The translations under genes and the position numbers were made by a program. 64,000 nt of DNA from Olegusella massiliensis. GTDB taxonomy: Bacteria; Actinomycetota; Coriobacteriia; Coriobacteriales; Atopobiaceae. Positions 26,022-33,972 of this stretch are shown here, piece by piece. The first letter of the stretch is position 1. The number at the start of each line of letters is the position of its first letter. The notes below the pieces were generated by a model that was not told where the DNA came from, made no database searches, and saw nothing but the letters and a program-made list of their open reading frames with translations. The stretch spans positions 248,001 to 312,000 of the forward strand of contig NZ_FLLS01000002.1 of NCBI RefSeq assembly GCF_900078545.1. The letters are read 5' to 3'.

Positions 26022-26143
26022 AAAATTCCAAGATTGAGCAGTTTTACGACTTACCTAGGTCGAGGAATGAAAATAATCAATTGAAATGGGGTATATTATG
26101 CATAGCGGATGCGCTGTCACGCCATTGCGAGACGGCCTCCGCT

Positions 26144-26248
26144 TTATTTGTGCGGCGGTTCGGGAAGAACTCTCGTTAGCTTTCCATTATGATCAAGTAG
26201 ATACGCTTCGTTCTGACCATGCCTCCATATGCCAGTTCTGCCATACCA
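26144..26248 (-). pseudogene. Phage gene C-terminal fragment
   Basis: A 34-residue coding-like frame (TWYGRTGIWRHGQNEAYLLD, then NGKLTRVLPEPPHK) bounded upstream by a stop and without a start. It looks like the tail of a larger phage protein; the family was not identified. Confidence 0.4.
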
Positions 26249-26328
26249 CGTTTATGTTCTATTAGAATGCGGTATATTTAAAGTAGCGACGCAGCGACCC
26301 GGGCGAGAAGTCGGGGCACCGGGCGTCG

Positions 26329-26496
26329 CTAATGCTTTCTGTGGATTACTTCGAACGCATCAACTGTACCGCTCTTTACGAAGCCCTCACCAATTCTCAT
26401 GTATTCCGATTCGTGTTGAGGTGACAGGCTTACATCAACAAGAATAGATTTCGGAGAGCCTGGGTATTCAACAAATTGTCCTGGTGCAGACTTCAT
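26329..26496 (-). CDS. Hypothetical 55-residue protein
   Basis: ATG at 26496 with AAAGGT upstream; sequence MKSAPGQFVEYPGSPKSILV onwards has good coding character and no recognised domain. A GC-rich inverted repeat (AGCGACGCCCGG ... CCGGGTCGCT on the minus strand) follows the stop and may be a terminator. Confidence 0.55.
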   Translation of the reverse strand: MKSAPGQFVEYPGSPKSILVDVSLSPQHESEYMRIGEGFVKSGTVDAFEVIHRKH

Positions 26497-26562
26497 TCTT
26501 TTTTACCTTTGTACTTTGCTTTTTCGGTAGCCGTCAGGGTGTCCCATCACAATGGCGACTGA

Positions 26563-27129
26563 CTTACAAGCTTTGAAGAGCATGATGGGTTTATAGCACT
26601 GATTGATAATGACTTCTTTCGGACGATTGCCGTGCTTGGCTTGTCTCTGGGGCTTCGTAAGGATGAAATCTTTGGTCTTGATCGGGATAATATCGACTTT
26701 GAGTGCCGCCTAGTCCATGTACAGCGCACCTACGTCCGAGAGCACGATGGACACAAGCTCATGCCACCAAAAACAAAGATGAGTGACCGCTATATCCCTT
26801 TGCGCAAGAAAAGCACTGAATGGCTGCATGAGCTCTATATCAAGCGTGGGAAGCCTGCGAGAGTAGTCTGTGTCAATTACAAAGGAGATCGCGCAAACCC
26901 ACGAACAGCAACGGACAGATGGTTGCCATACCTATGCAAACATGACTTGCCCTATGTTACGATGCTCAACTTACGCCACAGCTTTGCCACATCTTGCCTT
27001 ATGACTGGTATGGAAATACGTAAGGTCTCACACTATCTTGGGCACACGACAATTAACACGACGGCTGCAAGATACATGCGCTACAAAGCTGAGGATGTGG
27101 TTGATGACTTTGATAAGTTCGTAGACTAG
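26563..27129 (+). pseudogene. Truncated tyrosine integrase
   Basis: An open frame of 188 residues, preceded by a TGA, covers only the catalytic half of a phage tyrosine recombinase: GLSLGLRKDE with the first catalytic Arg, a Lys in PPKTKMSDRYIPL, LRHSFAT with the second Arg, and YLGHTTINTTAARYM with the His and the nucleophile Tyr. The usual H-x-L-R-H box reads L-N-L-R-H, so one active-site His is replaced. Arm-binding and core-binding domains are missing. An inactive relic that once moved a phage at this site. Confidence 0.82.
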
Positions 27130-27217
27130 TCCTATGTGTTTGTGACCCATAATTTGACCCGACAAAATAAAACAGCTGGTAGACAGTTTGAAACAGTTTA
27201 TGTAATTAAACACAAAA

Positions 27218-27263
27218 GAAGTGCCCCTGCTCCTGCAAATGTGCAGGTAAACAGGGGCACTTC
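27218..27263 (+). terminator. Large hairpin after truncated integrase
   Basis: GAAGTGCCCCTG pairs with CAGGGGCACTTC, with an inner CCTGCA/TGCAGG stem. It lies between the integrase relic and attL. Confidence 0.75.
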
Positions 27264-27275
27264 AACAAAAATTCA

Positions 27276-27320
27276 TGGTGGCGGGGAAGGGAATCGAACC
27301 CCTGACACGGGGATTTTCAG
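27276..27320 (-). repeat. attL: duplicated 3' part of tRNA-Phe (45 bp)
   Basis: Identical over 45 bp to 56736-56780, which is the 3' part of the tRNA-Phe gene from the encoded CCA to the anticodon loop. Identity ends abruptly at 27321/56781. This is the left boundary of the intact prophage. Confidence 0.93.
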
Positions 27321-27439
27321 AGCGGTCAAGAATCATACCTTTTTACGAACATATGTTAGTTTCTGGAAGTAAATAGCCTAATATCTATTAGAACATGTGT
27401 ACTATTACGAACGCCTGTGAACTATTGGAAATGGGTTTT

Positions 27440-27466
27440 TGTCACTAAGTGACAAGGGAGTGACAC
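27440..27466. promoter_or_regulatory. Integrase arm-type sites near attL
   Basis: TGTCACT (27440) and two inverted AGTGACA copies (27448, 27459) lie just before and into the integrase ribosome binding site. The same motif occurs three times inside attR (56661-56690). Probable arm-binding sites that may also autoregulate the integrase. Confidence 0.55.
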
Positions 27467-27468
27467 AG

Positions 27469-28608
27469 ATGAAGATTGATAGTGAGTCTTTATTCCGCCA
27501 ACATGGGAAGTGGTATGCGGCACTGCGCTGGAAAGACGACGAGAGCGGCAAATGGAAGCGTAAAACAAAGGCATGCAGAGGCAAGACCAAAGCCCTTGCA
27601 AGGATTGAGCTACAGGATTGGCGGCGTGAGGTTGAGGCGACGCAGGTCGCATCAAGCACTCAAACGCTGGGGCAGCTCGTCGAGGAATGGCTAGAGATTG
27701 AGCGTGCTGCTGGCAATATAGAGCGCTCCACAATTAGTGGATATGAGACGATCGCGCGAAGGATTGCGTGTTATGCCCTCGCTGATATACCTATGGTTGA
27801 TATTAGACGCGCCGCCGCTCAAGCTTGGGTTATAGAGCTAACCGAGGCGGGATTTTCGCCATCTACGATAAAAAAGACTATAGGCGTTGCGTCTCGTGCA
27901 ATTGAGCTTGCTATCGCTAATGGTGAACTGTTGGCCAACCCGTTCCGTGGACTAAGGCGGCCAAAGCTTACCACTCCCCGACCCAACTCATTAGATGCTA
28001 GTGGGCGTGCGAGGATACAGGATTGGATTACCACAGGAGAGTTAACTAGGCTGCGAATGGCGGCGACTTTGGCGCTACATGGAGGATTACGCCTTGGCGA
28101 ATGCTGCGGCCTTAAATGGGACGATATAGAGCCTGACAAACGCGTGCTGTGGGTGCGTCGTGCTATCGGATATGAGGGCGGAATAGCGTATGAAAAACCA
28201 CCAAAGACAGGGCATCAACGTGATGTCCCTCTAGATGATTGCTTGCTCGATTTGCTCAAGCGCTGGAAGGCAAAACAGTGCGAAGAAGTAGCACCTCTGC
28301 ATGTAAAGCCGAGCGAGTATGTGCTTGGTGCGCCTGATGGCTACGCGCTGCCTAACCACATCTCACGCGGGTGGGCTGTGGTATCGCGTGAACTGAACTT
28401 AATTGGCACAGAGGGCAAGCGCGTGAACTTCCACGGGCTGCGACACACCTTCGCGACGGTGGCGGTAGCGTCTGGGGTGGATATCAAGACCGTATCGAGC
28501 ATTCTTGGACATGCGAATGCGGCAATGACGCTCAATGTGTATGCGAGCGCTGACCCTGATGCGAAGCGGGCGGCAGCTGGCGTGATAGGTGATGCGCTGA
28601 GGATGTAA
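27469..28608 (+). CDS. int: Prophage tyrosine integrase
   Basis: A 379-residue tyrosine recombinase. The N-terminus (YAALRWKDDESGKWKRKTK) fits an AP2-like arm-binding domain, then a SAM-like core-binding domain, then the catalytic domain with GGLRLGE (Arg), a Lys in PPKTGHQRDVPL, HGLRHTFAT (His-x-x-Arg), LGHANAAMTLNVYA (His and nucleophile Tyr). All catalytic residues are present. Start at 27469 follows AGGGAG. It faces inward from attL and mediates integration into tRNA-Phe. Confidence 0.95.
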   Translation: MKIDSESLFRQHGKWYAALRWKDDESGKWKRKTKACRGKTKALARIELQDWRREVEATQVASSTQTLGQLVEEWLEIERAAGNIERSTISGYETIARRIACYALADIPMVDIRRAAAQAWVIELTEAGFSPSTIKKTIGVASRAIELAIANGELLANPFRGLRRPKLTTPRPNSLDASGRARIQDWITTGELTRLRMAATLALHGGLRLGECCGLKWDDIEPDKRVLWVRRAIGYEGGIAYEKPPKTGHQRDVPLDDCLLDLLKRWKAKQCEEVAPLHVKPSEYVLGAPDGYALPNHISRGWAVVSRELNLIGTEGKRVNFHGLRHTFATVAVASGVDIKTVSSILGHANAAMTLNVYASADPDAKRAAAGVIGDALRM

Positions 28609-28772
28609 TCTCGCTAGTTTTAGCGTTCCCAGTTGTTAGGGGCGTGTACTCCTAGCGGGCGTTTTTAAGGCCGTGGGCGGGGAATTCTAAGCCTTGGTGC
28701 CTACTCCCCATCGGGAACCCCGCTTATCCACGGTTTGCACGTGCGCACATCTATTTTAACAAGATTTGTTTC

Positions 28773-28826
28773 CCACGTATGGCAAACAAACGTATTTGTG
28801 TGACACAAAAGCCGTTTTCTGAAACA
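28773..28826. repeat. Partial copy of TGTCCCACAAA hairpin block
   Basis: Bases 28792-28821 match 22773-22802 with two mismatches over 30 bp. The flanking TTTCCCACG is a decayed other arm. It lies in the non-coding gap between integrase and endolysin. Confidence 0.6.
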
Positions 28827-28862
28827 CAAAAAAAGACCCCTCCCGCGCAATGCGAGAGGGGT
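28827..28862 (-). terminator. Late operon terminator
   Basis: ACCCCTCTCGC pairs with GCGGGAGGGGT on the minus strand and is followed by seven Ts. It ends the prophage late transcript after the endolysin gene. Confidence 0.88.
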
Positions 28863-28874
28863 ATTGCGTTATTT

Positions 28875-28934
28875 GTCAGAGCTTGTCAGGGTTTGTCAGA
28901 GCTTGTCAGAGCTTGTCAGAGCTTGTCAGAGCTA
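28875..28934. repeat. Six tandem 10-bp repeats at endolysin 3' end
   Basis: GTCAGAGCTT is repeated six times (second copy GTCAGGGTTT, last ending in A). The endolysin stop codon falls inside the array, so copy changes upstream of it would alter the last residues. Confidence 0.85.
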
Positions 28935-29797
28935 TTCAACCTGCGCTGCAAAGCACGAGCGCTTTGTGGGCCAAAGTAGCCATCAGCATCAACACCCAGC
29001 CATCTTTGCACGGCACGAGATGTACCTTTGCCCCAGATGCCATCTGCAAAGACTCCTGTCTTACGCTGCAATGCTTTAACGCAAAGCGAACCCTTTGCGC
29101 TATATGACCACTCCCAGCCCACCGTAGCGGAAGGGACATACCGCTTGTTTGGCGCGTACTGTGATGAGATAACGCCGTCTGCGGGTGTACCGAGATAGCG
29201 CTGCAAGGCCTTGATAGTAGCAGGGCCGAAGTAACCATCCACATCGAGCTTTGCAGCCTTGGCTTTGGGCGCTGGTTTGGTCTGAGGCTTAGCTGCGGGC
29301 TTTCCACCTGTAATGACCTTATGTAAAGCCTGCCACTTAGCACCAGTAGGATCTTCGCCATTTGGCGCATAGGGATAAGGGCACGCCTTGCGCGATGCAT
29401 CGTAGTGGCGCACGACGCGCGATGCAGGAACCCCGAACTTGCCCATGAGCTGCTGTACCAGTGCTGTGAGGTAGCCAATTTCAGTCTGTGTGTAAGGCCC
29501 GCCGTTATTGCAGACCTCAACACCGATTGAATTTTGATTGGTGATTCCGTAGCGCCCTCGACCGTCTCCCACGTGCCACGTGGCAAACTTGGACGGGTCG
29601 GCGTACTCCCAGATACCCCCATCGTCAATAAAATAGTGGGCAGAGGCCGCACGATATCCTCTTGAGAAGTAGATGCAATTAGCCTTTGCCGAGCCTGCTT
29701 TGCTCGTGCCGCTGCCCGTGTAATGCACAACGATGTAGCGCACAGAAGTTGTGCGCGGGACGATATTGAGCGTCCCGTGATGCTTATGAATGAACAT
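28916..29797 (-). CDS. Endolysin: N-acetylmuramoyl-L-alanine amidase with peptidoglycan-binding domains
   Basis: A 293-residue lysin. Residues about 15-150 are an Amidase_2/PGRP-type zinc amidase: YIVVHYTGSG carries the first His, RHYDASRKACPYPY the second His and the Cys ligand. After a Lys/Pro/Ala linker come peptidoglycan-binding repeats (DVDGYFGPATIKALQRYLG and DADGYFGPQSARALQRRL, with a weaker copy between). No signal peptide, so release depends on the holin. The ATG at 29797 has GGGGAG upstream. Last gene of the late operon. Confidence 0.93.
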   Translation of the reverse strand: MFIHKHHGTLNIVPRTTSVRYIVVHYTGSGTSKAGSAKANCIYFSRGYRAASAHYFIDDGGIWEYADPSKFATWHVGDGRGRYGITNQNSIGVEVCNNGGPYTQTEIGYLTALVQQLMGKFGVPASRVVRHYDASRKACPYPYAPNGEDPTGAKWQALHKVITGGKPAAKPQTKPAPKAKAAKLDVDGYFGPATIKALQRYLGTPADGVISSQYAPNKRYVPSATVGWEWSYSAKGSLCVKALQRKTGVFADGIWGKGTSRAVQRWLGVDADGYFGPQSARALQRRLNSSDKL

Positions 29798-29799
29798 AT

Positions 29800-29922
29800 C
29801 TAAACTCCCCAAATAGCGATGAGCACTGCGACAACCACGAGAGCAAAAACTGCGCTGCCGATAATGAGCAAGCAGCCCAGACCCGCGGCCATATCGCGCT
29901 CATCTTGGTGATACGGCCCCAC
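29800..29922 (-). CDS. Small membrane protein of the lysis cassette
   Basis: A 40-residue protein starting with GTG at 29922 that overlaps the holin stop (GAGGAATAGTG) and has GAGGAA as its ribosome site. After MGPYHQDERDMAAGLG the rest is one hydrophobic helix. Between holin and endolysin it may modulate holin action or be a second holin. Confidence 0.6.
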   Translation of the reverse strand: MGPYHQDERDMAAGLGCLLIIGSAVFALVVVAVLIAIWGV

Positions 29923-30200
29923 TATTCCTCATCGCCTATGTGCTTAGGCTTAGGCAAGTCATAAGTCATCGCAAGAGCAGAATCTGAAAAGCCCTCTGTA
30001 GTGGGGTCATTGACCACGCCCAGAATCGCAAGCACTGCAAAAAGCGCGTTGACAATAGCAATGAGCTGGCTGTTTATCCCCTCAATTTCAAATTTGTAGC
30101 CAAAAGGTGCTGCCACGACCTGCGCGAGCAAAAGCACCGCGGGAATAAGCGTGAGCCAAAAATTTCGATTTGCAATACGAACTTTTAGATTTACTAACAT
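29922..30200 (-). CDS. Phage holin (phi LC3-like)
   Basis: A 92-residue protein with NRNFWLTLIPAVLLLAQVVA at the start, two hydrophobic helices and the hallmark GVVNDPTTEGFSDSALAMTY near the end, which is diagnostic for the Phage_holin_1/phi LC3 family. It forms the membrane lesion that releases the endolysin. Confidence 0.92.
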   Translation of the reverse strand: MLVNLKVRIANRNFWLTLIPAVLLLAQVVAAPFGYKFEIEGINSQLIAIVNALFAVLAILGVVNDPTTEGFSDSALAMTYDLPKPKHIGDEE

Positions 30201-30556
30201 GATTTACCTTCCTTTTTATCTTGAACTTTTGCCGTGTGCCAGCGCGGCAGAAGGTCGAGCTTGTCTTCCGCCGCGCTAAGTCGTCGCGCGTGGTCATCGA
30301 GCCTTTGCTCTATGCGCGCAATTTCGCGCGAATGGTCTGAGAGCTGTTTACTCATCTCGCGCACGGTATCGCGCGTCTCACGTGCCATGTCAGCGATTGT
30401 GCTTAGCTGGTCCTTGACGAGCTGCTGCTCAGCGCTGCGAGCGTGCTCACGCTCCTTGCCTGCCACGGTGTCGCGGCGAAAAGTGAGCATTACCGTAAGC
30501 ACTGACAGCATGATGCCGCCTAGGGCAATCAATTGCTCATAGGTAAAGCTGTCCAT
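30194..30556 (-). CDS. Membrane-anchored coiled-coil lysis-module protein
   Basis: A 120-residue protein with an N-terminal membrane helix (LIALGGIMLSVLTVMLTF) and a long amphipathic coiled coil ending basic. This layout resembles XhlA/hemolysin-like accessory lysis proteins of Gram-positive phages. It overlaps the holin gene by seven bases. Confidence 0.65.
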   Translation of the reverse strand: MDSFTYEQLIALGGIMLSVLTVMLTFRRDTVAGKEREHARSAEQQLVKDQLSTIADMARETRDTVREMSKQLSDHSREIARIEQRLDDHARRLSAAEDKLDLLPRWHTAKVQDKKEGKSC

Positions 30557-30607
30557 AAGTCACCTCCCCTTGCTGTGCGCAAGATAAGCCACGTGTCACG
30601 CGGGCAT

Positions 30608-30633
30608 AAAAAAGCAGCCCTTTCGAGCTGCTT
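30608..30633 (-). terminator. Terminator between tail and lysis modules
   Basis: AGCAGC/GCTGCT stem and a T-run on the minus strand, 30 bp after the stop of the 127-residue tail-region gene. Confidence 0.75.
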
Positions 30634-30662
30634 TGTTGATACGTTTTAGTTCTTGTGGTGGT

Positions 30663-31046
30663 CTACTTTCGCCACCCAACAACACGCGTAATAGCGACGG
30701 AGTCATCTGTTGAGACATCAATATTGGCCGCGCTGCCCGTGACCCACCCTCCAGAGTCTTTGAAGGTACTAATACGATTGCCCCTAAGTACCACCGCCTT
30801 CGCTCTTGTATAAAGCTTTTTGTTTGAACCTACGATCACCGTAGACAGCGGTACGGTCTTACCGTCGGGGTTGTGCACCCTTGTACTGCTACTCAAGCCG
30901 CCAACTGTACAAAAATCAATAAGGATGTCGCTGTAATTGGCCAGGCTGTCATTTAGCGGAGTTGCATCTCTGTAAGACGCGTTAGGATTGTCAAAAAGCA
31001 CGACAGGGTCTAAGTGATTGGGTGGAAAGATACGGGTGGCACTCAT
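30663..31046 (-). CDS. Hypothetical tail-region protein
   Basis: A 127-residue protein, rich in Ser/Thr/Asn and beta-prone (VPLSTVIVGSNKKLYTRAKA). It is the last structural-module gene before the lysis cassette, the usual place of tail-fibre or receptor-binding components, but no specific family was recognised. Confidence 0.6.
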   Translation of the reverse strand: MSATRIFPPNHLDPVVLFDNPNASYRDATPLNDSLANYSDILIDFCTVGGLSSSTRVHNPDGKTVPLSTVIVGSNKKLYTRAKAVVLRGNRISTFKDSGGWVTGSAANIDVSTDDSVAITRVVGWRK

Positions 31047-31089
31047 GCGGCACCACCCCCACGCAAGGGTAAAGACAAATTAGTCATAT

Positions 31090-31701
31090 TTAGCCCCTCC
31101 CGTCTTCTAAGTAAATTTCTAAGCTCCCGTTTGTGCCTGATAAGACAAAGGCAATTGCACGTGACGTGATTTGCGCTGCTTGGAACTCAGCCATAGTGGC
31201 AAATACGAATGTCGGTATAGAACCCAATGGCAACAGCCATGCAGCACTGGGTGCAAGATTGTCAACATCAACCTGAATGATAGGCACATCCACCTGCTGT
31301 GATGTAGCGTTAATCTCTGGCGCTAGAGGGATATTGGGTGCAGTTGCTTCATCCTTGCTTGCCGCTGGCCCTCCCTTAATCTCTACCAATTCGGCACTTT
31401 CGATGCCGAGCGAGATATCACGCCTATAGCGCACACAAATATAATCTATGCGATACATTGCCTGTCCGCCACTCTCTATCGTGACGCTATTTGCGCCCGC
31501 AAGCTTTACATGGCGGCCGCTGAGCAGCAGCTCGGCAGGTGAAATAGTACAGGTATTAGCATCTGACATGCTAATTTTTGGCAGCGATGCACCAAGGACA
31601 TATGAGCCAGCCCCCATAGCGGCTCTCAAAAGCCCAGCCACATCATCAGAAGAGACATGAGGCTGTCCTGCTCGCCCCGTTACAAGCTCAATAGACATCA
31701 T
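31090..31701 (-). CDS. Putative baseplate/tail-fibre protein
   Basis: A 203-residue protein (MSIELVTGRAGQPHVSSDDV) followed by repeated beta-structure; the N-terminus with GRAGxPHVSxxD resembles the first protein of many Gram-positive phage receptor-binding modules. Position after the tail-tip genes supports a host-recognition role. It overlaps the upstream gene by four bases. Confidence 0.6.
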   Translation of the reverse strand: MMSIELVTGRAGQPHVSSDDVAGLLRAAMGAGSYVLGASLPKISMSDANTCTISPAELLLSGRHVKLAGANSVTIESGGQAMYRIDYICVRYRRDISLGIESAELVEIKGGPAASKDEATAPNIPLAPEINATSQQVDVPIIQVDVDNLAPSAAWLLPLGSIPTFVFATMAEFQAAQITSRAIAFVLSGTNGSLEIYLEDGRG

Positions 31702-32111
31702 GCACCACCCTCTACAGATGTGTCAGGATGCGTCTTTTTATAAGCGTCAAATTCTACTTGTAGGGCAGCATGCTTGTCACTCCACCACTTTGCGGCATCT
31801 CGGCGCTCCTCGTACTTGGCCGTCATTTCAGCAAGTGCTGCATTGGCTGCATCAAGGTCAGCCTTAGTTATGATTTGCACCTTGCCAGTCCGCTCAAATG
31901 CGGTGTACAACTCGTCACACGCTTTTACGATCTCGGTATAAACCGCCGCGTGACTCGGGCAAAGGAGCAGCTTACGCTCAACTCCTGATGCATCAATGCG
32001 GCGGCGTATCACGTAGCTGTCAGCTTCGTCTGTCTCAGGTAGCGCATAAGTGGCGCTCCTGCATGATTGCACATCGCAAGCGTAGCGGCTGTAGCCTTCT
32101 TGTATCGCCAT
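31698..32111 (-). CDS. Hypothetical coiled-coil tail-region protein
   Basis: A 137-residue protein with two Cys in DVQSCRSATY and LLLCPSHA, which could bind metal with neighbouring His, and a helical C-terminal half (NAALAEMTAKYEERRDAAKW). Translationally linked to the genes on both sides. Function unknown. Confidence 0.6.
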   Translation of the reverse strand: MAIQEGYSRYACDVQSCRSATYALPETDEADSYVIRRRIDASGVERKLLLCPSHAAVYTEIVKACDELYTAFERTGKVQIITKADLDAANAALAEMTAKYEERRDAAKWWSDKHAALQVEFDAYKKTHPDTSVEGGA

Positions 32112-32113
32112 TC

Positions 32114-33118
32114 TTACCCCCTTACGGTTGATGTGTATGAATAGGTCATTTGGCCTTGCTTAAAAGATGCTACTTTCTTTGTCACAACTGCTTGGGCGCT
32201 GACCTTAGAGCGTGGGTCAGTGCCTCCGATAATGTCTCCAAGGTCAAAGGGCTGTGCCGTTGTTGAATCGCTCTTAATGCTTACTTGCTGTGATTTCTTC
32301 CAGAGGTCATTGAGATGCTTGGTGCCGTTCTTGATAAGCTCTTGCCCCTCAGATGAGGACTGGCTGTACGTCTCAGCAATTTCATCAATGCCTCTAATAG
32401 TCTGTGTTTGGCTTATCTTGCCTTGAGCGTTTGCGTAGAGATGCACCACTTCACGAGCTGCGCCTTCACCCTTGCCAAGACAGATAAGGTGATTAGTGGT
32501 CTTTTGCGTGCTAATACCAACCATGGCCACGCCTACCATTTGACTTTCGTTATCGGTGTAGGCTTTGCGCTCCATAACATCAATTACTACTCGTTTAAGC
32601 TTGTCAGACCATAAAAAGCGAGCCTTGCAATTTGTCGCAAGTAATAACTGCCACATAGCAGCCCATGCACCCATATAGCGCCCCGTACCTTGCTGTTCGT
32701 CTGATTGTGAGCCTGTAAAGGTATGCGTGACGTTAATCCCGACTCGCGCGGGGTTGACGCTAAAAAGCTCTTCCATTCTGGCGCGTGTGATTAGCTGTGC
32801 GACACAATCAGTCACATCACCTTTGAGTGTGAGGTATGCCTGCCCCTTATCAGGTGAGATGACGCGCCTATTGAGGACTCCTGTCCACGTATGACCTATG
32901 ATAGTAAATGCTTCTGCACCGACGTCTGATTTGTAGCCCGTGACAATGCCGCCGAGATCACTCCCCTCAGCGTAAATCATTGCTCCGACCTCGGGGACGT
33001 TATCACCTGCTACATCTATCGAAAAGTCGTTCTCGTTATTTCCCCATGCGAAATCGCCATCATAGGGTTCAATGAGCCCTATGTCGCGAAGATTTGCATC
33101 AGTAAACGTCAGTTCCAT
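32114..33118 (-). CDS. Siphovirus tail-tip protein (ReqiPepy6 Gp37-like)
   Basis: A 334-residue protein whose architecture (DGDFAWGNNENDFSI start, GVLNRRVISPDKGQAY, NHLICLGKGEG) matches the Gp37-like/Tal baseplate-hub family that follows Dit in siphoviruses. It overlaps the Dit-like gene by ten bases. Likely forms the tail tip. Confidence 0.75.
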   Translation of the reverse strand: MELTFTDANLRDIGLIEPYDGDFAWGNNENDFSIDVAGDNVPEVGAMIYAEGSDLGGIVTGYKSDVGAEAFTIIGHTWTGVLNRRVISPDKGQAYLTLKGDVTDCVAQLITRARMEELFSVNPARVGINVTHTFTGSQSDEQQGTGRYMGAWAAMWQLLLATNCKARFLWSDKLKRVVIDVMERKAYTDNESQMVGVAMVGISTQKTTNHLICLGKGEGAAREVVHLYANAQGKISQTQTIRGIDEIAETYSQSSSEGQELIKNGTKHLNDLWKKSQQVSIKSDSTTAQPFDLGDIIGGTDPRSKVSAQAVVTKKVASFKQGQMTYSYTSTVRG

Positions 33119-33972
33119 GGCAGACTCCCGCGCTCCTCAATGGTCTCAATGTCAACACCAAAGCTTTGTGGCCAAGAGACAAAAAGACTGCATGGAGGCA
33201 AGCTTTCAAAGACGTAAGAGCCACTGCCTTCAATGCCGCGCATACGGTTGTTGTAGAGGTTAGTCTTTCTGCCAGAGGCATCAATCTTGTAGACCGAACC
33301 GCCCACCGTCTTCCTGCCTAGTGGGTCAATTATCACTCGCTCACCAAAATCAACCTCAGCGTTTACGCCGTAGACATTGTTTAGCGCCCCGTCTGGTGAA
33401 CTAATGCGTACATAAGGATTCGAGCAAGCACCGAAAAATGTAATACGAGCAACGCTTTTCACGCTCAGCTCTAGTGATTCCATCGCAGAAGACCTAGCAG
33501 AGCCCGCAAAATCAAACTCAAAATCAAATGGCATATCGAGGCCAGATAAAGCACCGTCGTTCTCACCTGTTGAATTAGGCACAAACGAATGCTTGATTAT
33601 GCGTCTCCACGTGGGGTCTATGGTGTGAAAGGTGAAAGTCACTGACGCGATATCCGTGTCGATGCGCTTGCTTTCTGCGACGCTTGCAGTGCAAAGTAGC
33701 TCCCAGCCATCAACTATAAGCTTTCCCTGCACGCCAGCATCAGCGTCTGCCTCTAACCAGCGAGACATCTCATTGAGTGTTTTAAGGTCAAGCAGTACGG
33801 CGGCAAGCTTATACGTTCTTGCTTTGCGCGTAATGGCTCCCGTGCTGTCATCTGCTTTCCATGACCACCCAAGGAGCTCGTTTGACCATGCAACAGCCGT
33901 TTTGCCTGTTAAGTCAAACTTTGTTCCTCTAAAATCTTCACCGCTTGCAGTTATGTAGATTACTTTTCTCAT
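33109..33972 (-). CDS. Distal tail (Dit)-like protein
   Basis: A 287-residue protein directly after the tape measure gene. The N-terminal domain with DLTGKTAVAWSNELLGWSWK and a C-terminal beta domain fit Dit-type adaptors that close the tail tube and carry the baseplate. Family assignment rests on position and general composition. Confidence 0.68.
   Translation of the reverse strand: MRKVIYITASGEDFRGTKFDLTGKTAVAWSNELLGWSWKADDSTGAITRKARTYKLAAVLLDLKTLNEMSRWLEADADAGVQGKLIVDGWELLCTASVAESKRIDTDIASVTFTFHTIDPTWRRIIKHSFVPNSTGENDGALSGLDMPFDFEFDFAGSARSSAMESLELSVKSVARITFFGACSNPYVRISSPDGALNNVYGVNAEVDFGERVIIDPLGRKTVGGSVYKIDASGRKTNLYNNRMRGIEGSGSYVFESLPPCSLFVSWPQSFGVDIETIEERGSLPWN

Larger units (their letters stand above)
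20873..27275. mobile_element. Degraded prophage region with orphan cassettes
   Basis: A run of small and broken phage genes: truncated integrase (26563-27129), scaffold pseudogene, MuF C-terminus, a second scaffold N-terminus, and several fragment-plus-small-gene units on the minus strand separated by similar hairpins. No portal, terminase, coat or tail gene remains. The right limit abuts the 45-bp tRNA-Phe repeat of the intact prophage; the left limit is inferred from the terminator and the end of host genes. Confidence 0.75.

Noticed and set aside
28875-28934. 10-bp repeats as a CRISPR array
   Set aside because: The unit is far too short and has no spacers; it is a simple tandem repeat.
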